A stretch of DNA of 64,000 bases from Parelaphostrongylus tenuis (GCA_019055375.1 JAHQIW010000226.1:62501-126500), one strand, 5' to 3'; shown: positions 1-12,550, counted from the stretch's first letter. A program made the numbers and translations. Notes: generated by a model not told the origin, from the letters alone.

Positions 1-760
1 TTTCACATATTCATTGAAAGGTGACCTAACCATTTGAGGACTCAATGGCGCGTTTCGTACCAAGCCGCGCGATGTCAAATCTGACACAGTTACTGTAGTG
101 GGCATCGTGGCGTCTCATGGAAAGGTAGACATACCTTCAGACATGCATGCACAAACGTGCCGATGCAGTCTGCCTGCGACTGCCGCGCAAACGACGGCGC
201 GGCGCCGCTTATCTGTCAACGGTGTTCCTCAGAAGGTTAGCCTCTTAAGTCCCAAGTGGCGCGTATGTGAGCCACCATTCTCCATGCTGCGCATCGTTCG
301 CGAGTGGAATTCTGTACTGCGCGTGCTGGAATGGAAATACTGTGATTTTTTTGTAAATTGAGGTCCTGAGGTGCATTAATATCATGAAATGATGGACTGT
401 TACAGAAGAGACTTTAGGAAGATTTTATGGTATAAGGAGCGCCTATGTTCGAATAAATCTCCCATGTTTTATCAAGAAAACGACATCGTTGTGGAGAGTA
501 AAATATTTCCAGCTTTTATGTAACAGTTTCTTTTTTTTAGTCTATGTTTTTGTTGTTATTTGATAGCCGGAAAAATGACGATTTTGATACCAATCCTGGT
601 TTGTGAAGCGATATTCATACTACGTTTTGCTAATAAATAGGAGTAACGTTTCACATTTGGAGCGTATTGCTTTAGCATCACGGAGAGTTTTTGTATTACG
701 TGGTAAATTTTGATTCTATGCAAACTTTTTCGTTATAAAAATAGATAACTATTGTAGGGA
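1..760. other. Left flank, probably an rpm-1 intron
   Basis: No exon could be supported here. 98-361 is a GC-richer open frame (mostly R/C/S) without splice signals that resembles GC-rich repeat islands seen again near 5150 and 10700. The rest is AT-rich without structure. Confidence 0.4.
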
Positions 761-1258
761 TATGCCTTGCAATCATTTTTGAGCCACGCATGTCAGTGGT
801 CTGTCAAATAGGGCTGACTTATAGAGCCCGATACACGTGTTTCAATCTTGCGATTTGTCAGTCGGGCAGTCACCCTTTCTCGTCTTTTGCTTATCTCTGT
901 GGGTGTTCCAGTCCCCACACTAAAAGTTAGCGACGACGAACGCTTTACACTCTGTGTCCAGTGAAAAACTCACCAAACACAGAGTGTTGTACACTCGATT
1001 ACTCGTGGCTAGTATATTCAATATATCATAGCTTTCGTTTCGAGTGTTTTCTTGAGACCACAGCTCAAAATTCACTATGCCTTGCAATCATTTTTGACTG
1101 ACGAGATCGCAAGATCGAAACACGTGTATCGGGCTCTATAAGTCAGCCCTATTTGACAGACCACTGACATGCGTGGCTCAAAAATGATTGCAAGGCATAT
1201 AGAATTTTGAGCTGTGGTCTTAAGAAAACACTCGAAACGAAAGCTATGATATATTGGA
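761..1258. mobile_element. Nested foldback element (family F1)
   Basis: 761-863 (ccttgcaatcatttttgagc ... cccgatacacgtgtttc) is the reverse complement of 1097-1199 almost base for base. 1018-1096 is also the reverse complement of 1181-1258 (catagctttcgtttcgagtg / cactcgaaacgaaagctatg). So two hairpins share one arm, suggesting one copy inserted in or recombined with another. Confidence 0.82.
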
Positions 1259-2062
1259 GAGATTTCTGTAAACGTATTTTTAGTTATAAGATCACCCAGT
1301 TGTCACAGAAATCTTTACTTTTCGATCTTGAAAGCTACACGCTTGGGGATATAACACATTACGAAATCTTTTTCATATTTTTTTCAATGATATTTTATAA
1401 ACTTATTTTGAAAACAGTTTTCTCAATGAGGAATTCATAGAAGAAACATATGTAGAACGACTTGTTAGTAAGTGGCCTGAGCAGCCCTTGATCGAGTTTG
1501 CATTCATCTACTTCAGCACTTCGTTGAAAATAGTCAGTGACAAAGTAGTATTAGTTTACAGGGACTATAAGTGGACAATATGAAAAGTTTTTATCCATGA
1601 TATAGTGAAACAAAATCTTTTCTCTAACTTTGAACGGATTTCAAGTCTTGAAGAACACTGATATCTGGAAATTGTCGGGTGTTATCGATGAAGTGGCATC
1701 ATGGTGCAATGCACATTATCATTTTCTGGGAAATAATTTAGTATTTTGTGTAATGACTTATTCCAACCAAAAATAGCTTTACTGAAATCTCTATTCATAT
1801 TTTCCCATTTGCCGACGATCAAATCTTTCTTGATGGTGACAAAAATCCAAACATTATAAACTACCACATTCATTGTTCGCCGTGTGGTCCTCACGGCCTG
1901 CCACGTGAAAAATCATCGAGGGACCCAAAGGGTTAGTTCCAAAAAATTAGTCTGAATCAAGGTTTCTTGATCCTTCATTTTTATGTTATTTCGTAAATAT
2001 ATTTTCGTCGAGTATTAGTACGCATTGTTAATGAACTAGCATAAAAAAAAACATATTTGCAG

Positions 2063-4687
2063 ATACTTTTCCATGGTGAATCGCTGAATGGCCTTGTGGA
2101 GTTGCTGACCGATCCTTTTGCGAGACTAACAGCTACAAGTGGAGTTGTCGGTGGACATTCGACGCAGTCAGTGTGCCGGTTCTGTGGGAACATTTTGGAT
2201 GCACACAATCAGGTTAATTTATTCTGGACATAAAACTAACGATGATACTCCCAACAGCTTGTGATAGTTAAAGCTGCATTTCGATAGTATTGTGTGTAAA
2301 TCAGCGATCGACAGGTGAGGATGCCGTTCGACACAGGAGGATATCGAAGATAAAGTAGGTCGGACATGTAATGCGCTTCAACTCTTTGGGGACCACGTGC
2401 TACAAAACGTAACACATCGCGCGTTGCTGCATGCTAACACGGATGTCCCCAAAGGGTTAATGACAACGGATGGACAAGAGCCATTGCCGACTGAATTCCG
2501 CGGCATGTTAACCGCTCCACAGGAAGACTAAGGACTAGATGGTCCAATTTTTCCATGAAAGCCCCAGAAGAAGAGAAATGACGCTCAATGGAGTTCTAGA
2601 GCGAGGAGGACCCATTGGACTACTCTTGTACGCTAAAGGGAATAATGGAGGTGTTAGTGGCGCGTGCTCAAGTCACTTGGCCGTCAGCGAAGCGACAGGT
2701 GATACAGGTGGTTTTTGGTTGTGGTGCATGTAACGCAGTGTTTAGAAGTGCCCTGCGACCCGCAAGTGGTCGATGGTTCGATCTCGCGCTCAAGACTCAG
2801 CGAGCCTTCCATCTCAACGGGGTCGGCCAGTTGAATGGTATCAGGCTTGTCTGCGAAGATACTACAACTGACTTGATATAGGGCAGTGCGAGTGACTGCA
2901 AAGGGCCCAAATATGCATTCAATCACCTATAACGATGCTAAATGAAGCCGGGTGCATGGCGCATCCTTCGTGGAGTGGTCGAGGCTCAGAGCTTTGTTCT
3001 TTGCCCTTTTATCATGAATGGGGAATTTATCTAGAACTCGGAAGTTTCTTGTCAATTTTCTATCTGCGTAATTCTGTGTTGATATGGTAGATGATAATAT
3101 TTCAGCTAGTTGGATACTGCTCTCATCCAGACTGTGTGCATTATTCCACAACAGCGTGTTGTCGTACTCTGTCATGTGGTCATTTATGCGGTGGCATTGC
3201 TGGAGAAAAGGAGTGCCTTCCTTGTCTTGTTTGTCACGTTGAAGGTGAATTTTTCAAGATGTTCTAGGCTGTGTGAACGATCCGTTTATAGAATTTACGG
3301 TGTTTTTCCGTTACTAATGATTTCCAACTCATTGTGACAACGAGTTTTTCACTTTTTTTAGAGCTCTGGTAGTCAATGGATTTCGAGGGTTTTCACTTTA
3401 TTTCTGAAAAGGCCTTTCTGATGCGCTATTAAAGTGAAAATAAGACTATGTCTAACACTCAGCGCGTTTTTCGCTGAGCAGAGTTTCTCTTAGCCTTTCA
3501 GCTGAAGAGCTCGAATTTGCTGAATCTGATAGTGTGCTTGGTTTTGGATTGGATTTTGGTGAACTGTATCAGCCAAAAGAAGATTGGCTTTCGTATTCCG
3601 CGTGTGAAACGCAGTTTGCTTTTCAACCTTACAGCCCTGTAAGGAATCCTTTATGCAAAACAAATGCTCTTCGAAATTATTGAAGTTTAAGCTTTCAATA
3701 TATTACTAGAGAAATGGTGAAGAGTCTTAGTTCAGCGTTCATAAATTCCCTCTTCAAAATATGATCAGCGATAACGGAAAAGTACTGAATTTCATAATTC
3801 CTGTCATAATATGGTACAAGTTTATGCTAAGTTTTTCCTATACATCTGGCTTGTAAAATTGTGTTCTATAGTGAAATGTTGAAGGATTTTATTGAATTTC
3901 AATACTGGAATTCCACAAGATTCTTGGCTTATAGGGACAGCTCAAGATGGGAATGATGTCTGTGTCATCTGTTTCACGGACCGTCTTTGTGCTGCGCCGT
4001 GCATTCGCCTTGAATGCGGTCATCTGCTTCACTACCATTGTGTTCGTGCCGTATTAGAAAAGCGGTGGCCGGGACCGAGAATTCAGTTTCGTTTCATGAA
4101 TTGTCCGCTCTGTAATATTCAAGTAAGTCTCTTTATGGGTTCTTCATAGCCTAACGTTTCATGGTCTATCAGGCACTGGTCTGTACTGAGGGTTCCAGCG
4201 TATAAAGCTACGACATACAGACATATACAGATGTACATATATATATATATATATATATGTGTGCATATGTATATATATATATATATATATATATGTACAT
4301 ACACATGTATATATGCATGCACATATATATATATATGCGTATACATATGTATACGTATATATACATATGTATATGCATGTACACATGCATATATATGTAA
4401 ACATTGATGTATATACTATACCTCTTCACCACAATGTTGATTTCCCGCGCAGCAGGCAACGCGATCGCGCGGATGATAACGCGGTCGTTTTCTAATGAAT
4501 TTTACTTGTTTGTCAATAAATAAAGATTCAACGTTATTAAATGATAAAATATAATAGAAGAGACTCCAGTGAATAGTGGAAACAATGCCAATGTTTCCTC
4601 TGGAACTCTGTTTCTCTTAAGGTTAAAATTAGAAGCTCAAAAGAAGGATATCTTTCGTATTTGTGTTGAAATTTATACTCTCTTGTT

Positions 4688-4722
<35 letters not shown>

Positions 4723-7700
4723 GTATTTATATCCATATAGAGAGCGCATGCGGCGCAGTGGTTAGAGGTGCTCTGCGTCGCACACGAGGTCCATGGTTCG
4801 ATCTCGCTCTCATGGCTCACCAAACCATCCATCCCTCCGAGGTCGGTAAATTGGTACCAGGCACGTCTCAGACTTGTCTGGGAGGATCAGCAGCACTGAC
4901 TCGGTTCAGCGGGAGGCCACCGCGAGTCCTTGTAAAGCCCAGATATACATACAATCACCCCAAACGAAGTTGAAAATTGAAGTCGAATGCATGGTGCATC
5001 CCTCAGGGATTGATCAACGCCGAGAGCTTTATCCCTTTTTATATATCCATATTTCAATCATATTTGTTCTTTATTTCTAAGTCAACAACTGTACAATTTC
5101 GTACATTTACCTAATGAATTCTCCCATCTCCATTGTGACGCGCACCAGTACAAAGTGCCTGCCACATGCGGCGCCTAACGCGACAAGCCTAGTTCGCTTT
5201 CGTGCCACACCGTAGTCAAGGGGTTAAGCAATCGAACATGTGTCTGCTCAGCAAGATGGAAAACTGATACTTTAGTGAAAATCGTAGTTTTGTGAACAGT
5301 TAAGTACTTGAGAAGAAAGTGGTAAAGCAAGCAACCGTTAAAGATATTAACTCTTTCGGGACCGTGGACCTATGGCATTTGCATCTCTAACTGGCAGTTG
5401 TGGACAGTCTGCTCTACCTTCTCTGCATCTCTAACCTCCAGCGTGCAGTGCGTAAAATGGCCCGCTGCTGCGTCTAGCAATGGCGCGCTAATTTGTGTAA
5501 TACGGGCAGGATGCTGCTCCTGACAATGGCAGGCTGAGGCTAGAGATTCAGAGGAGGGCAGCCGGCCATCCAAGGTTGCCAGTTAGAGATGCAGAGGCCG
5601 TAGATCGACGGTATCGACAGGGTTAATGTCCTTGTGTCTTTTGTAAGCAGGATTTTATCGAAAAAAATCTTGTCTATTGCGGAACTAATCATGCATAGTT
5701 GCGTTCAACCTGCCCATCAATGGCAATACCATTTCGAACGTTTATGTACATCACCAATATCGCCTGTCCTCCCGTTGTTCGTTGAATAGCTCTAGCGGGT
5801 ACTAGTGGGTCTCCGAGTTTCTTCACCGCGTGCGAGAGTGGCCCAGTGGATTTCATCTGTACACTACGATAATGATTCCCGCTCTGCAATGCGAAATCAG
5901 AGCTGTCACTTTGTACTGATTATTCTTGAATTCCATCAGAATGAAAATCGTGCTCGAAACAGTGTATGTTCCCTTTGGGTGGCATTTGACTGGTTTCGCA
6001 AAATTTCTTCCTTATCATCTCAAAAGCTTGCAACTCCCAGGAACGTCTCCTTGCAACGAATGGTAAACCATAAGGATTAATGAACATAGTCCTATGTTTG
6101 GATTTCTCTCTCCATTGAGTTCTTATAAGAGGGCTACGTATTTTGATATTAACCCTTACGAAACTGTGAACTTACGACTGCGTCTAGCAATGGCACGCTG
6201 AGGGGTTAGAGATGCAGAGACCGTGGGTCCACGGTCTCGAATAAGTTAATGTGGTGTTTTTTTTAAACATTTTAATCCGCACATTTTAGATGTCTCACCC
6301 TGGCCTTATGGACCTGCTTGAGCCGCTGTTTATGTTGAAGACAGACGTTGCATCAAAAGCGAATATGCGCTTAAAATTCGATGGTCTTCTCAACTGTACG
6401 GCTCTCACTGACCCTCAGAGGTATCATATTTTGTTTTTATGATTGATCCTTTATTGGCAAAGTTTAAATATCTTTGCAGTGATTCACTTAGTACCATCGA
6501 TCATTCTGAAATGTGTTATTGCTCACTTCAAAGTCGTTTTTGATCGTGCTTTTTTAGCGAATTTTTCAATCGTCCAGAAGAGTATGCTATGGATCGCTAC
6601 ATGTATGTACTGTGCAATGTTTGCCAAAAAGCATACTTCGGTGGAGAAAGTCGCTGTCAAATGGTGAGATCCTTTTTCAAATTTAGAGTTCGGTATCAGA
6701 CGACATTGAAAAGGCTAGACGTTCATGCTACTTCATCTTCAGTTAGCAGCATGAAGTATACTTTTCAACACTCGCGGTTAGTGACACGTGTGGTTGTCAC
6801 GGTAAAGTAGCGGGTGACGCAGGCGTAACATCTGTAGGTTTCTTTATTTCTAATAGGTGCATAGAAGTTCTCAACCTCCTATTGGTAGCTTATTCAAGGA
6901 AAACGCTTCGGCAGGCGTCATCCATAGGAGGGTGTCTTATTAACGTTTCCTCACTGATTTATCATTTTCGACGAGAAAATAGGTGCTGTGGAGGATGTGG
7001 TCAGTGAAGAGACACAGAGATGCCTCTTCTCCCAAAAAGTGACATCAAATGTTATGGACAGCATCTTCTTGGCAGGCATATTGCGTGACGATTTTATCAC
7101 TTTTGGGAACTGTATAAAATGTGAAGATATCGAAATCGCACGGTATACATCGTAATGTTCCTTGCGCAACTTATACAACTCCGTAGAATGCTGACAGTAG
7201 ATGACTGTATTGTGAGAGAATATAAGGAGCAGCCTGGATCATGTGTGAGATAACGAAAGTGTAATTTTGCAGAATACAGGGGAAAATCTATTAATAACGA
7301 GAGTCAGAATAGCTTTCAAAATGCGGGACTTTGTGGCCAACGTAACCTTTTTAAGAGTCATAGCCAATTGTTCAAAAAATTTGACGTCGTCGTGTGGGCG
7401 CTTCGCGAAAAATTAAGCTTTGACGCGAAAAAAAAAGAACCTACAGTGTACGATATTTTTACAGCTAAGTTGAGGTGCTTTGGCCATGTCATTTTCCCTC
7501 TTAACCTTTCGGTACAATGTTGATTTTGCGCCTACCACGCGACAAACTCGACCTACATGCGGGACGGAATATCATCATAGTCCGACATACAAGTCTATGG
7601 GGCTCACTGCCCAGCAAATGCTGAGAGTCACACCGCTCCTCAAAAAACGGAGCCGCCGAAATGTCAACTGATGTAGATAAGTAGTATGATAACAACTCCC

Positions 7701-10150
7701 TGTCTGCATATAAAGGAAACAAAGGTATAGTGATCAATGCCGAGGTTTAAAAAAAGTCGCTTCTTGAACATGGTACGTTTTTACTCATTCAAGCGACGAG
7801 TAACAGAGCAAATATTGGAGATATCTTGAGATTTAATGCGTACATAAAGATACTTTTGATCATTTTAGGCATTGCAGTCGTTTCAATACAACGCAGCTGA
7901 GTTGGTGTGCGGCGGGTGCTCAGCACCTCCTGGCACGGATGTTTGTGGACGACATGGTGCTGAGTATTTGGAATACAAATGCCGATATTGCTGTTCAATA
8001 GCCGTTTATTTTTGGTGTGTATGCTAGAGATTGTTCTTCAGACATATGACAACTGAATTTTTATCAATACGTGCGTTAGTCAACAGCGCATGTGCTGGTT
8101 AGAGATGCTCTGAGTCGCGCACAAGGTCAGTGGTTCGATTTCGCTCATGGCTCACCAAGCCATCAATCCCTTAGGGGTCGGTAAATTGTTACTGAACCGG
8201 TCGCAGACATGTCTAGGAGGATGAGGAGTACTGACTCGATACAGCGGGATGCTTCCGCGAGTCCTTGTAAAGGCCAGATATGCATTCAATCACCTCAAAC
8301 AAAATAAAAAATTGAAACGAATGCATGGCGCATTTCTTAGGGAGTGATCAACGCCGAGAGCTTTATTCTTTATTTTTACATGAGGGAATCAGCAAAGTAA
8401 ACTGTTGTTACTTTCCTTTCCGGTCATTTGTTTTGCTAAGTGGAGGTGTTTTGATGTTTGTTTCTTGTATCCAATAGATAGCCCATCGAACGCATGTCAC
8501 TATGACAGACATTAAGCTAGAAAGGAAGCCCACTACTGTTAATTATGGACAGAAATTATTTTCATACAAGTATGCTGATGTATAGCCCAAGTTTGAGCTC
8601 CGCGGCGATGTCACCTTTTGCGCTGGTAAATTATCACAAAGACCATTTGTAAAAGGAAAGGTCCATGTGGATCCTACATGGGTACATGAACCGGCACTAG
8701 TTGATTTGCATTGGCAGTGCATTCAAATAAGAGTTATACCTCTGAGTATATGCGGGGTCACATTGTACTAGAAGTTGGATTGGAATTTTTAAGAGGAACA
8801 ATGTAGTTGAAGGGTTAATTTTGACTGTATTAATATACTGTATTAATATACTGCTTCCAGAATCGTGGTGAGGAATTATGAATTACGCTATATATAATCA
8901 AAAGTTTATTTGCTACTACTTATTTTGAAGGTTGCCGACTTATTCTACATTTTCATCTCCTTGTCTTATATGAATCTCAAAACAAATATTCGGCAATATA
9001 GACTTAACCTGTATAGTGGGGTTTAGTACGTAATCGGATGTAAGCCTTGATAGAGTCTGCGTTCAACAATTTCTGGAGTATAATCTGTTGACGTATTTTG
9101 AACCTTTTATGAAGCATCTTACGGCACTTATAAAGTGCTAGGCACGTGTTTCGGCCATCCAGCTTCATGCTGTGGAGCGTAATTCTTGGAGGAATGCAAT
9201 TACAGCTGCAACCGACTGCAGTTGGTCTCATTGAAGGTATGTGGAGAGATTGAAACTGGATGAAGTACAGTAAATTGTCTTGAAAGCATTCAATTGAAAG
9301 ACAATGCGTAGAGCACCTGAATCAGTACATGTCTTGACTCTTAACGTATGCTAGTAATCCAGATATCACTAATGAAGTGGCATCGCAAACAATGGGCAAT
9401 ATTTTTTTCGACAAAAAATTTTTTGTTTGTAAATGTTTTGAAATTGCAACTACATTCAGCTTTATTGAAGTCTGTTCTGTCATATTCTACCATTTAATTT
9501 TTATAAACTCTCCCAAACGATATAACTGAATTTCAATAACTAAACATAGCGGTAATAATGCGTTCCACGTGCCGGTCGGTCGTTCCGACTTGCCACGCGA
9601 ACTCAGTGATGCGTGGCTTTCCACGAACGGCGGTACCCAGAGGTTAAGGGATTTGAAGATGTTTTCAAATGGACGTGGTCAGCGTACCGACGACAGTGCT
9701 CCTGTGTTGATTACAATGAAAATGAAGCCGAGGAAATACAAGGAATGACAAAATTTGCAAACAAAAATGTATACCGGCTTTACGTCACATTGTCGTTAGA
9801 AATGTGCAGAAATGTATTTCATGCAAAGCGAAAACGGAAATGAAGCAAGCATCACACTCAGACTTTTATTGCTTTTTTTGTGGAATGTTCTTGGTTAGTT
9901 CTACACCCCGAAAATTCTCTGGATTTCACGAATTCTCGTTTTCAGCTTTGGCACGACGCATTTCTGTGCGCCGTGTCATGACGATTTCCAGCGTTTGGTA
10001 AGCCTTCCTCGAAGTCAGTTCCCACCGTGTCCAACTGGTCCTCGTGCTACTCCCGGCGATGGCCCGTGTCCACTTCGGCGACCGCATCCACCAGCTGGTG
10101 AGGAGTTCGCACTTGGTTGTGGAATATGCAGGAATATCAGTACATTCTAG
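2063..10150 (+). CDS. rpm-1: RPM-1 / MYCBP2 / Highwire (PHR) E3 ubiquitin ligase, C-terminal exons
   Basis: PHR-family ubiquitin ligase that restrains synapse and axon growth, here only its C-terminal part. Exons by splice site and phase: 2063-2212, 3106-3244, 3935-4122, 6290-6420, 6558-6663, 7869-8014, 9946-10150. The third encodes a RING finger (VCVICF, then CGHLLHYHC, ending CPLC). The second is a Cys-rich zinc region ([14 protein letters not shown]). The last four encode the RING-Cys-relay domain that esterifies threonine. The relay cysteine (SRCQM), the catalytic cysteine with its following Phe (YFCFGTT), the Glu (AAELVCGGC) and the His (CHDDF) of the human enzyme all appear present, by my memory of the published human residues. 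The catalytic Cys codon is split by the last intron. The protein ends [11 protein letters not shown] then TAG, the expected family C-terminus. The 5' exons lie outside the window. I see no frameshift, so it looks functional. Confidence 0.93.
2300..2706 (+). mobile_element. RTE-type LINE 3'-end relic
   Basis: The remnant lies in an rpm-1 intron. Frames contain VGHVMRF and later the decayed C-terminal tail of the same ORF seen at 24074-24480 (shared landmarks: the VMR motif, a Thr/Lys-rich stretch, and an ending similar to acaggtgatacaggtggt). Several stops and shifts are present. A small MITE (2377-2460) is inserted between the MRF and NDN codons. Confidence 0.65.
2377..2460. mobile_element. 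TTAA-flanked MITE nested in the LINE relic
   Basis: Ends are inverted: actctttggggacc at the left and gtccccaaagggtt at the right, followed by TTAA (TTCA at left, one mismatch). Removing it rejoins the LINE reading MRF with NDNGWTRA. The TTAA target points to a piggyBac-like mobiliser. Confidence 0.65.
2725..3012 (+). mobile_element. tRNA-derived SINE copy
   Basis: The head resembles a tRNA, with an A-box-like gcagtgtttagaagtgc and a B box in ggttcgatctc. A conserved body (ccttccatct, gtatcaggcttgtctg, atatgcattcaatcacct) and tail (gcatggcgcatcc, gagctttgttcttt) follow. It is in the rpm-1 intron before the Cys-rich exon. Confidence 0.75.
3502..3558 (+). CDS. Possible optional rpm-1 exon (acidic linker)
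   Basis: An open stretch lies behind a good acceptor (cctttcag). It reads [19 protein letters not shown] and continues open to a gtaagg donor at 3639. Ending at the gtgaac donor at 3559 gives 57 nt in phase 1/1, so it could be included or skipped between the Cys-rich exon and the RING exon without breaking the frame. The longer form (3502-3638) would break phase. Without it the linker already matches the family, so this is a cassette exon at best. Confidence 0.3.
3935..4122 (+). CDS. rpm-1: rpm-1 exon encoding the RING-H2-like finger
   Basis: The acceptor is cttatag and the donor gtaagt. The preceding exon (3106-3244) ends in phase 1, which fits this acceptor and gives a short linker ([12 protein letters not shown]) into the RING, similar in length to the linker in other PHR proteins. 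The reading frame also stays open upstream of the acceptor, to about 3892. A second acceptor (cacaag, exon from 3920) is in phase and would add five residues. The zinc ligands run C-x2-C, then C-x-H-x2-H-x2-C, then C-x2-C. Confidence 0.9.
4235..4410. repeat. Complex (TA/TG/CA) microsatellite
   Basis: Alternating purine-pyrimidine DNA (tatata interspersed with catatg and gtacatac). All ORFs read across it on either strand are artefacts. Confidence 0.9.
4688..4735. repeat. (TA)n microsatellite
   Basis: A TA run directly precedes the SINE at 4738. Confidence 0.85.
4738..5040 (+). mobile_element. tRNA-derived SINE copy (best preserved)
   Basis: It begins directly after a (TA)n tract. Head: gcgcagtggttagaggtgct with B box ggttcgatctc. 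Body: ccatccctccgaggtcggt, gactcggttcagcgggagg, gtccttgtaaagcccagat. Tail: gcatggtgcatccctcagg, gatcaacgccgagagcttta. It looks the least decayed copy in the window and serves as reference for the others. Confidence 0.82.
5347..5626. mobile_element. TTAA-flanked MITE, long form
   Basis: TTAA duplications sit at both ends (5347 and 5623). The left end ctctttcgggaccgtggacc is inverted relative to ggccgtagatcgacggtatcgacaggg at the right. The GC-rich interior has two inverted copies of a gcatctctaac...agagatgcaga motif. It is inside an rpm-1 intron. Confidence 0.65.
6149..6249. mobile_element. TTAA-flanked MITE, short deletion form
   Basis: TTAA lies at 6149 and 6246. The interior gcgtctagcaatggc and gagatgcagagaccgtgg segments match the 5347-5626 element, so this is a shortened relative. 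It lies about 40 bases upstream of the rpm-1 exon at 6290. Confidence 0.6.
8080..8385 (+). mobile_element. tRNA-derived SINE copy
   Basis: Same family as 4738-5040: head ctggttagagatgctctgag with B box ggttcgatttc, then ggggtcggtaaattgttac, gtccttgtaaaggccagata and tail gcgcatttcttagggagtga. It lies in the last rpm-1 intron. Confidence 0.8.
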
Positions 10151-12527
10151 AACATTTTTTCATGTTTCTTCTCATATCGAGATCTCATTATTTTACTTGT
10201 ATGTTGCATCAATTCCCTTTTCAATCAAACTAGGTCTATTTCACATTGTACAACTATCACACGAGGCTTTTGTTTGTTTTTTCTTATCATCGTGGTACAA
10301 AATTCTCTTATTAGGTTCTTGAATTTCTAGTTCAAAAACTGCAATTTTACCAGTGTTTTATTTGATCTCAGTGTATATGTGAGACATTGTATACGGGTGA
10401 TTATGTAATGTGTATCCTTCGTTGTTCAAAACTGAAATTGGTTGTATCTTGGATATCCAATATACCTATCTTGGAAAAGTCGATGAATGACTCTTTTATT
10501 GAACAATCACAAAGATCAATGCTTTGATAAGTTTTCCAGTAAGTATGTGAAGGGCTCAAGACCCTAATAATCGTACTTTTTTTTACATCATCTAAACTTC
10601 TTAAGTATGCGAGCAGAAAGCAGCAGCACCAGTTTTAAATCCAGCATATCTCGTTCGTTGTCCACATCCCTCTAAGGACCGGTGTTGATAGGCAGACGGG
10701 TTGTGCAGTCACTTGCGCGGCAATCAGACTTGCGTCTCTGCATGTCCGTGCATGCATGTCTGACTGTCTGCCTGTTTTCCCACAAGACGCGAGCCGCCAT
10801 CACAGTAGCTGCGTGATATTTGACGTCGCGCGGTGAACATCAAAATGACTGACGTGGTCCTTAAAGGATTATAGGCCTTGTCACGCATTGCATGCTTGGT
10901 TGGATCAATCATAAATGAGTCTGCGAGTTGTCCATTCGCTCCCGTTGTACTGGAAGGAAATGTAGCCCTTTCTTGATCTCAGCATTCATATTAAACTAAA
11001 ATGTTTGATAGATGAAGAGTTCATTCTCACTGGTTCTTTGGACAAAGAATCTTTTTCCGATCGTCTTTTTTTTCAGTCATATACTATGATGATCATTCTG
11101 TAGCTTGATCACTTCTAATTTCACCTTTTAGTCGAAAGGTTTTCTCAGCTATCAATACAACCTGTTAAAAAGGGGAATAAGTAGGTGATGGTCGAGTTCT
11201 GAGTATGTCAGTTAGTAGTGCTTTCTACTGGATTGGATCCAATCGGTACTGCCACTTTTCTGCACACCTCATGCCCCTTCTTGTGCTTGTTGAACCTCCT
11301 AGAAAATTGAGGTGCTTTATGATTAGCTCATCCATTTAAGCTTCACTGCGTGTGATATGACACGACGATCTAACATTCGTTATGGGAGGGGGCAAATGGC
11401 GTGGATGGTGTGCGGTCCCAGCTCCCATGAGTTCTTGGGACCATTTCCCCTCCTTTCGTCACTCTGTGCCGTCTTTGCGGTGAATTTGTCCGGAAAGGCA
11501 ACAGTCCAGTCAGGCGTGCGTGACAAGGTATCCCATGCCGTTGGGTCATAGAGTCCTGATTTCGCGATTTTTGAAAAATTAAAAATCATCCCTATAATTA
11601 GTCGCACTTGCTGACTTACAAAATAAAGCATAAAAATGACTGGAATATGGTTGAATATAAATAAGTTAGCGTAAAAATGTTCGATAACATTTTGGAGCAC
11701 GACGTTTTCGTAAGCATCTTGCTTTCAATTTCAAGAACTGGTTTTAGAGGAAACAGTAGCATTGTTTCTGTTATCTATATCGTTGATGAGGTCCCTTCTA
11801 TCATAATATATGGAGTGATGAAAACTCATTGCGATTCATCTGTTGATGAAAAGCACTGTCCCATATGGAGACGTATTCTTGAATAAATGTGGTCATGTTA
11901 AACATCATTATGGTTGCATTTTTCGCTCCTCATTTGGTTGCTAGTGACGTTTAATTGCTGTTATCTTATAGTTATTCTAAATTATGGAAAAGGTGTTGGC
12001 TGGTGCAAAAGTAGTTTCGTTTTGAGACCGTGAGTTCAAAATGGGTCACAAGTAGATGCAACCAGCAACATCAACAACACATTTGGCCCGGAACTCGTGT
12101 AACTAAGTATACCTTACAAAGCCCACGTAGTTTTATGTTGTTTTTCCGTCTACCCTACTACTTCCTGCTTGATCCTTCTCCTCCATCAGAATATTATCAA
12201 TGAAATTGAAGAATTTTAGTTTTTTTCGTCATCATATACTGAGATGAACGCTGTAAGAGTTGAAACTCCCCTACTTTAGCCCTCCAATCCTCCGTAAGAC
12301 ATACACCTGAATTTTAAGTGTTTTAATAGTCTTTTGTGGATGCTTTAAAACTTTTCTCTGGTTGTGAGTCATTCTGAATGGAGGCAGTTGATGCTGAGCA
12401 AGTTGTTTCTTTTTTCTGATGTAGTTTTTTGACATTTTTCAATTTAGTTTGCAAATGGAATGATTGAAGACATATGGTAACCAAAAGACAGATTGGCTGT
12501 GATCAAACACAGAGGTAGTTTTTCTTT

Positions 12528-12550
12528 ATCACAGTGACTGTCACTGTGAT
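12528..12550. repeat. Perfect short palindrome
   Basis: atcacagtgac, a single t, then gtcactgtgat: 11-base arms with a one-base centre. No attached gene. Confidence 0.8.

Noticed and set aside
98..361. 87-codon GC-rich ORF at the left edge
   Set aside because: No splice signals or family features; resembles GC-rich repeat islands elsewhere in the window.
3639..3934. Joining the long form of the candidate exon (3502-3638) to the RING exon
   Set aside because: Phases disagree and the only upstream extension of the RING frame meets a TGA near 3880.
4119..4495. Overlapping Tyr/Ile/His-rich ORFs on both strands
   Set aside because: They are translations of the alternating TA/TG microsatellite.
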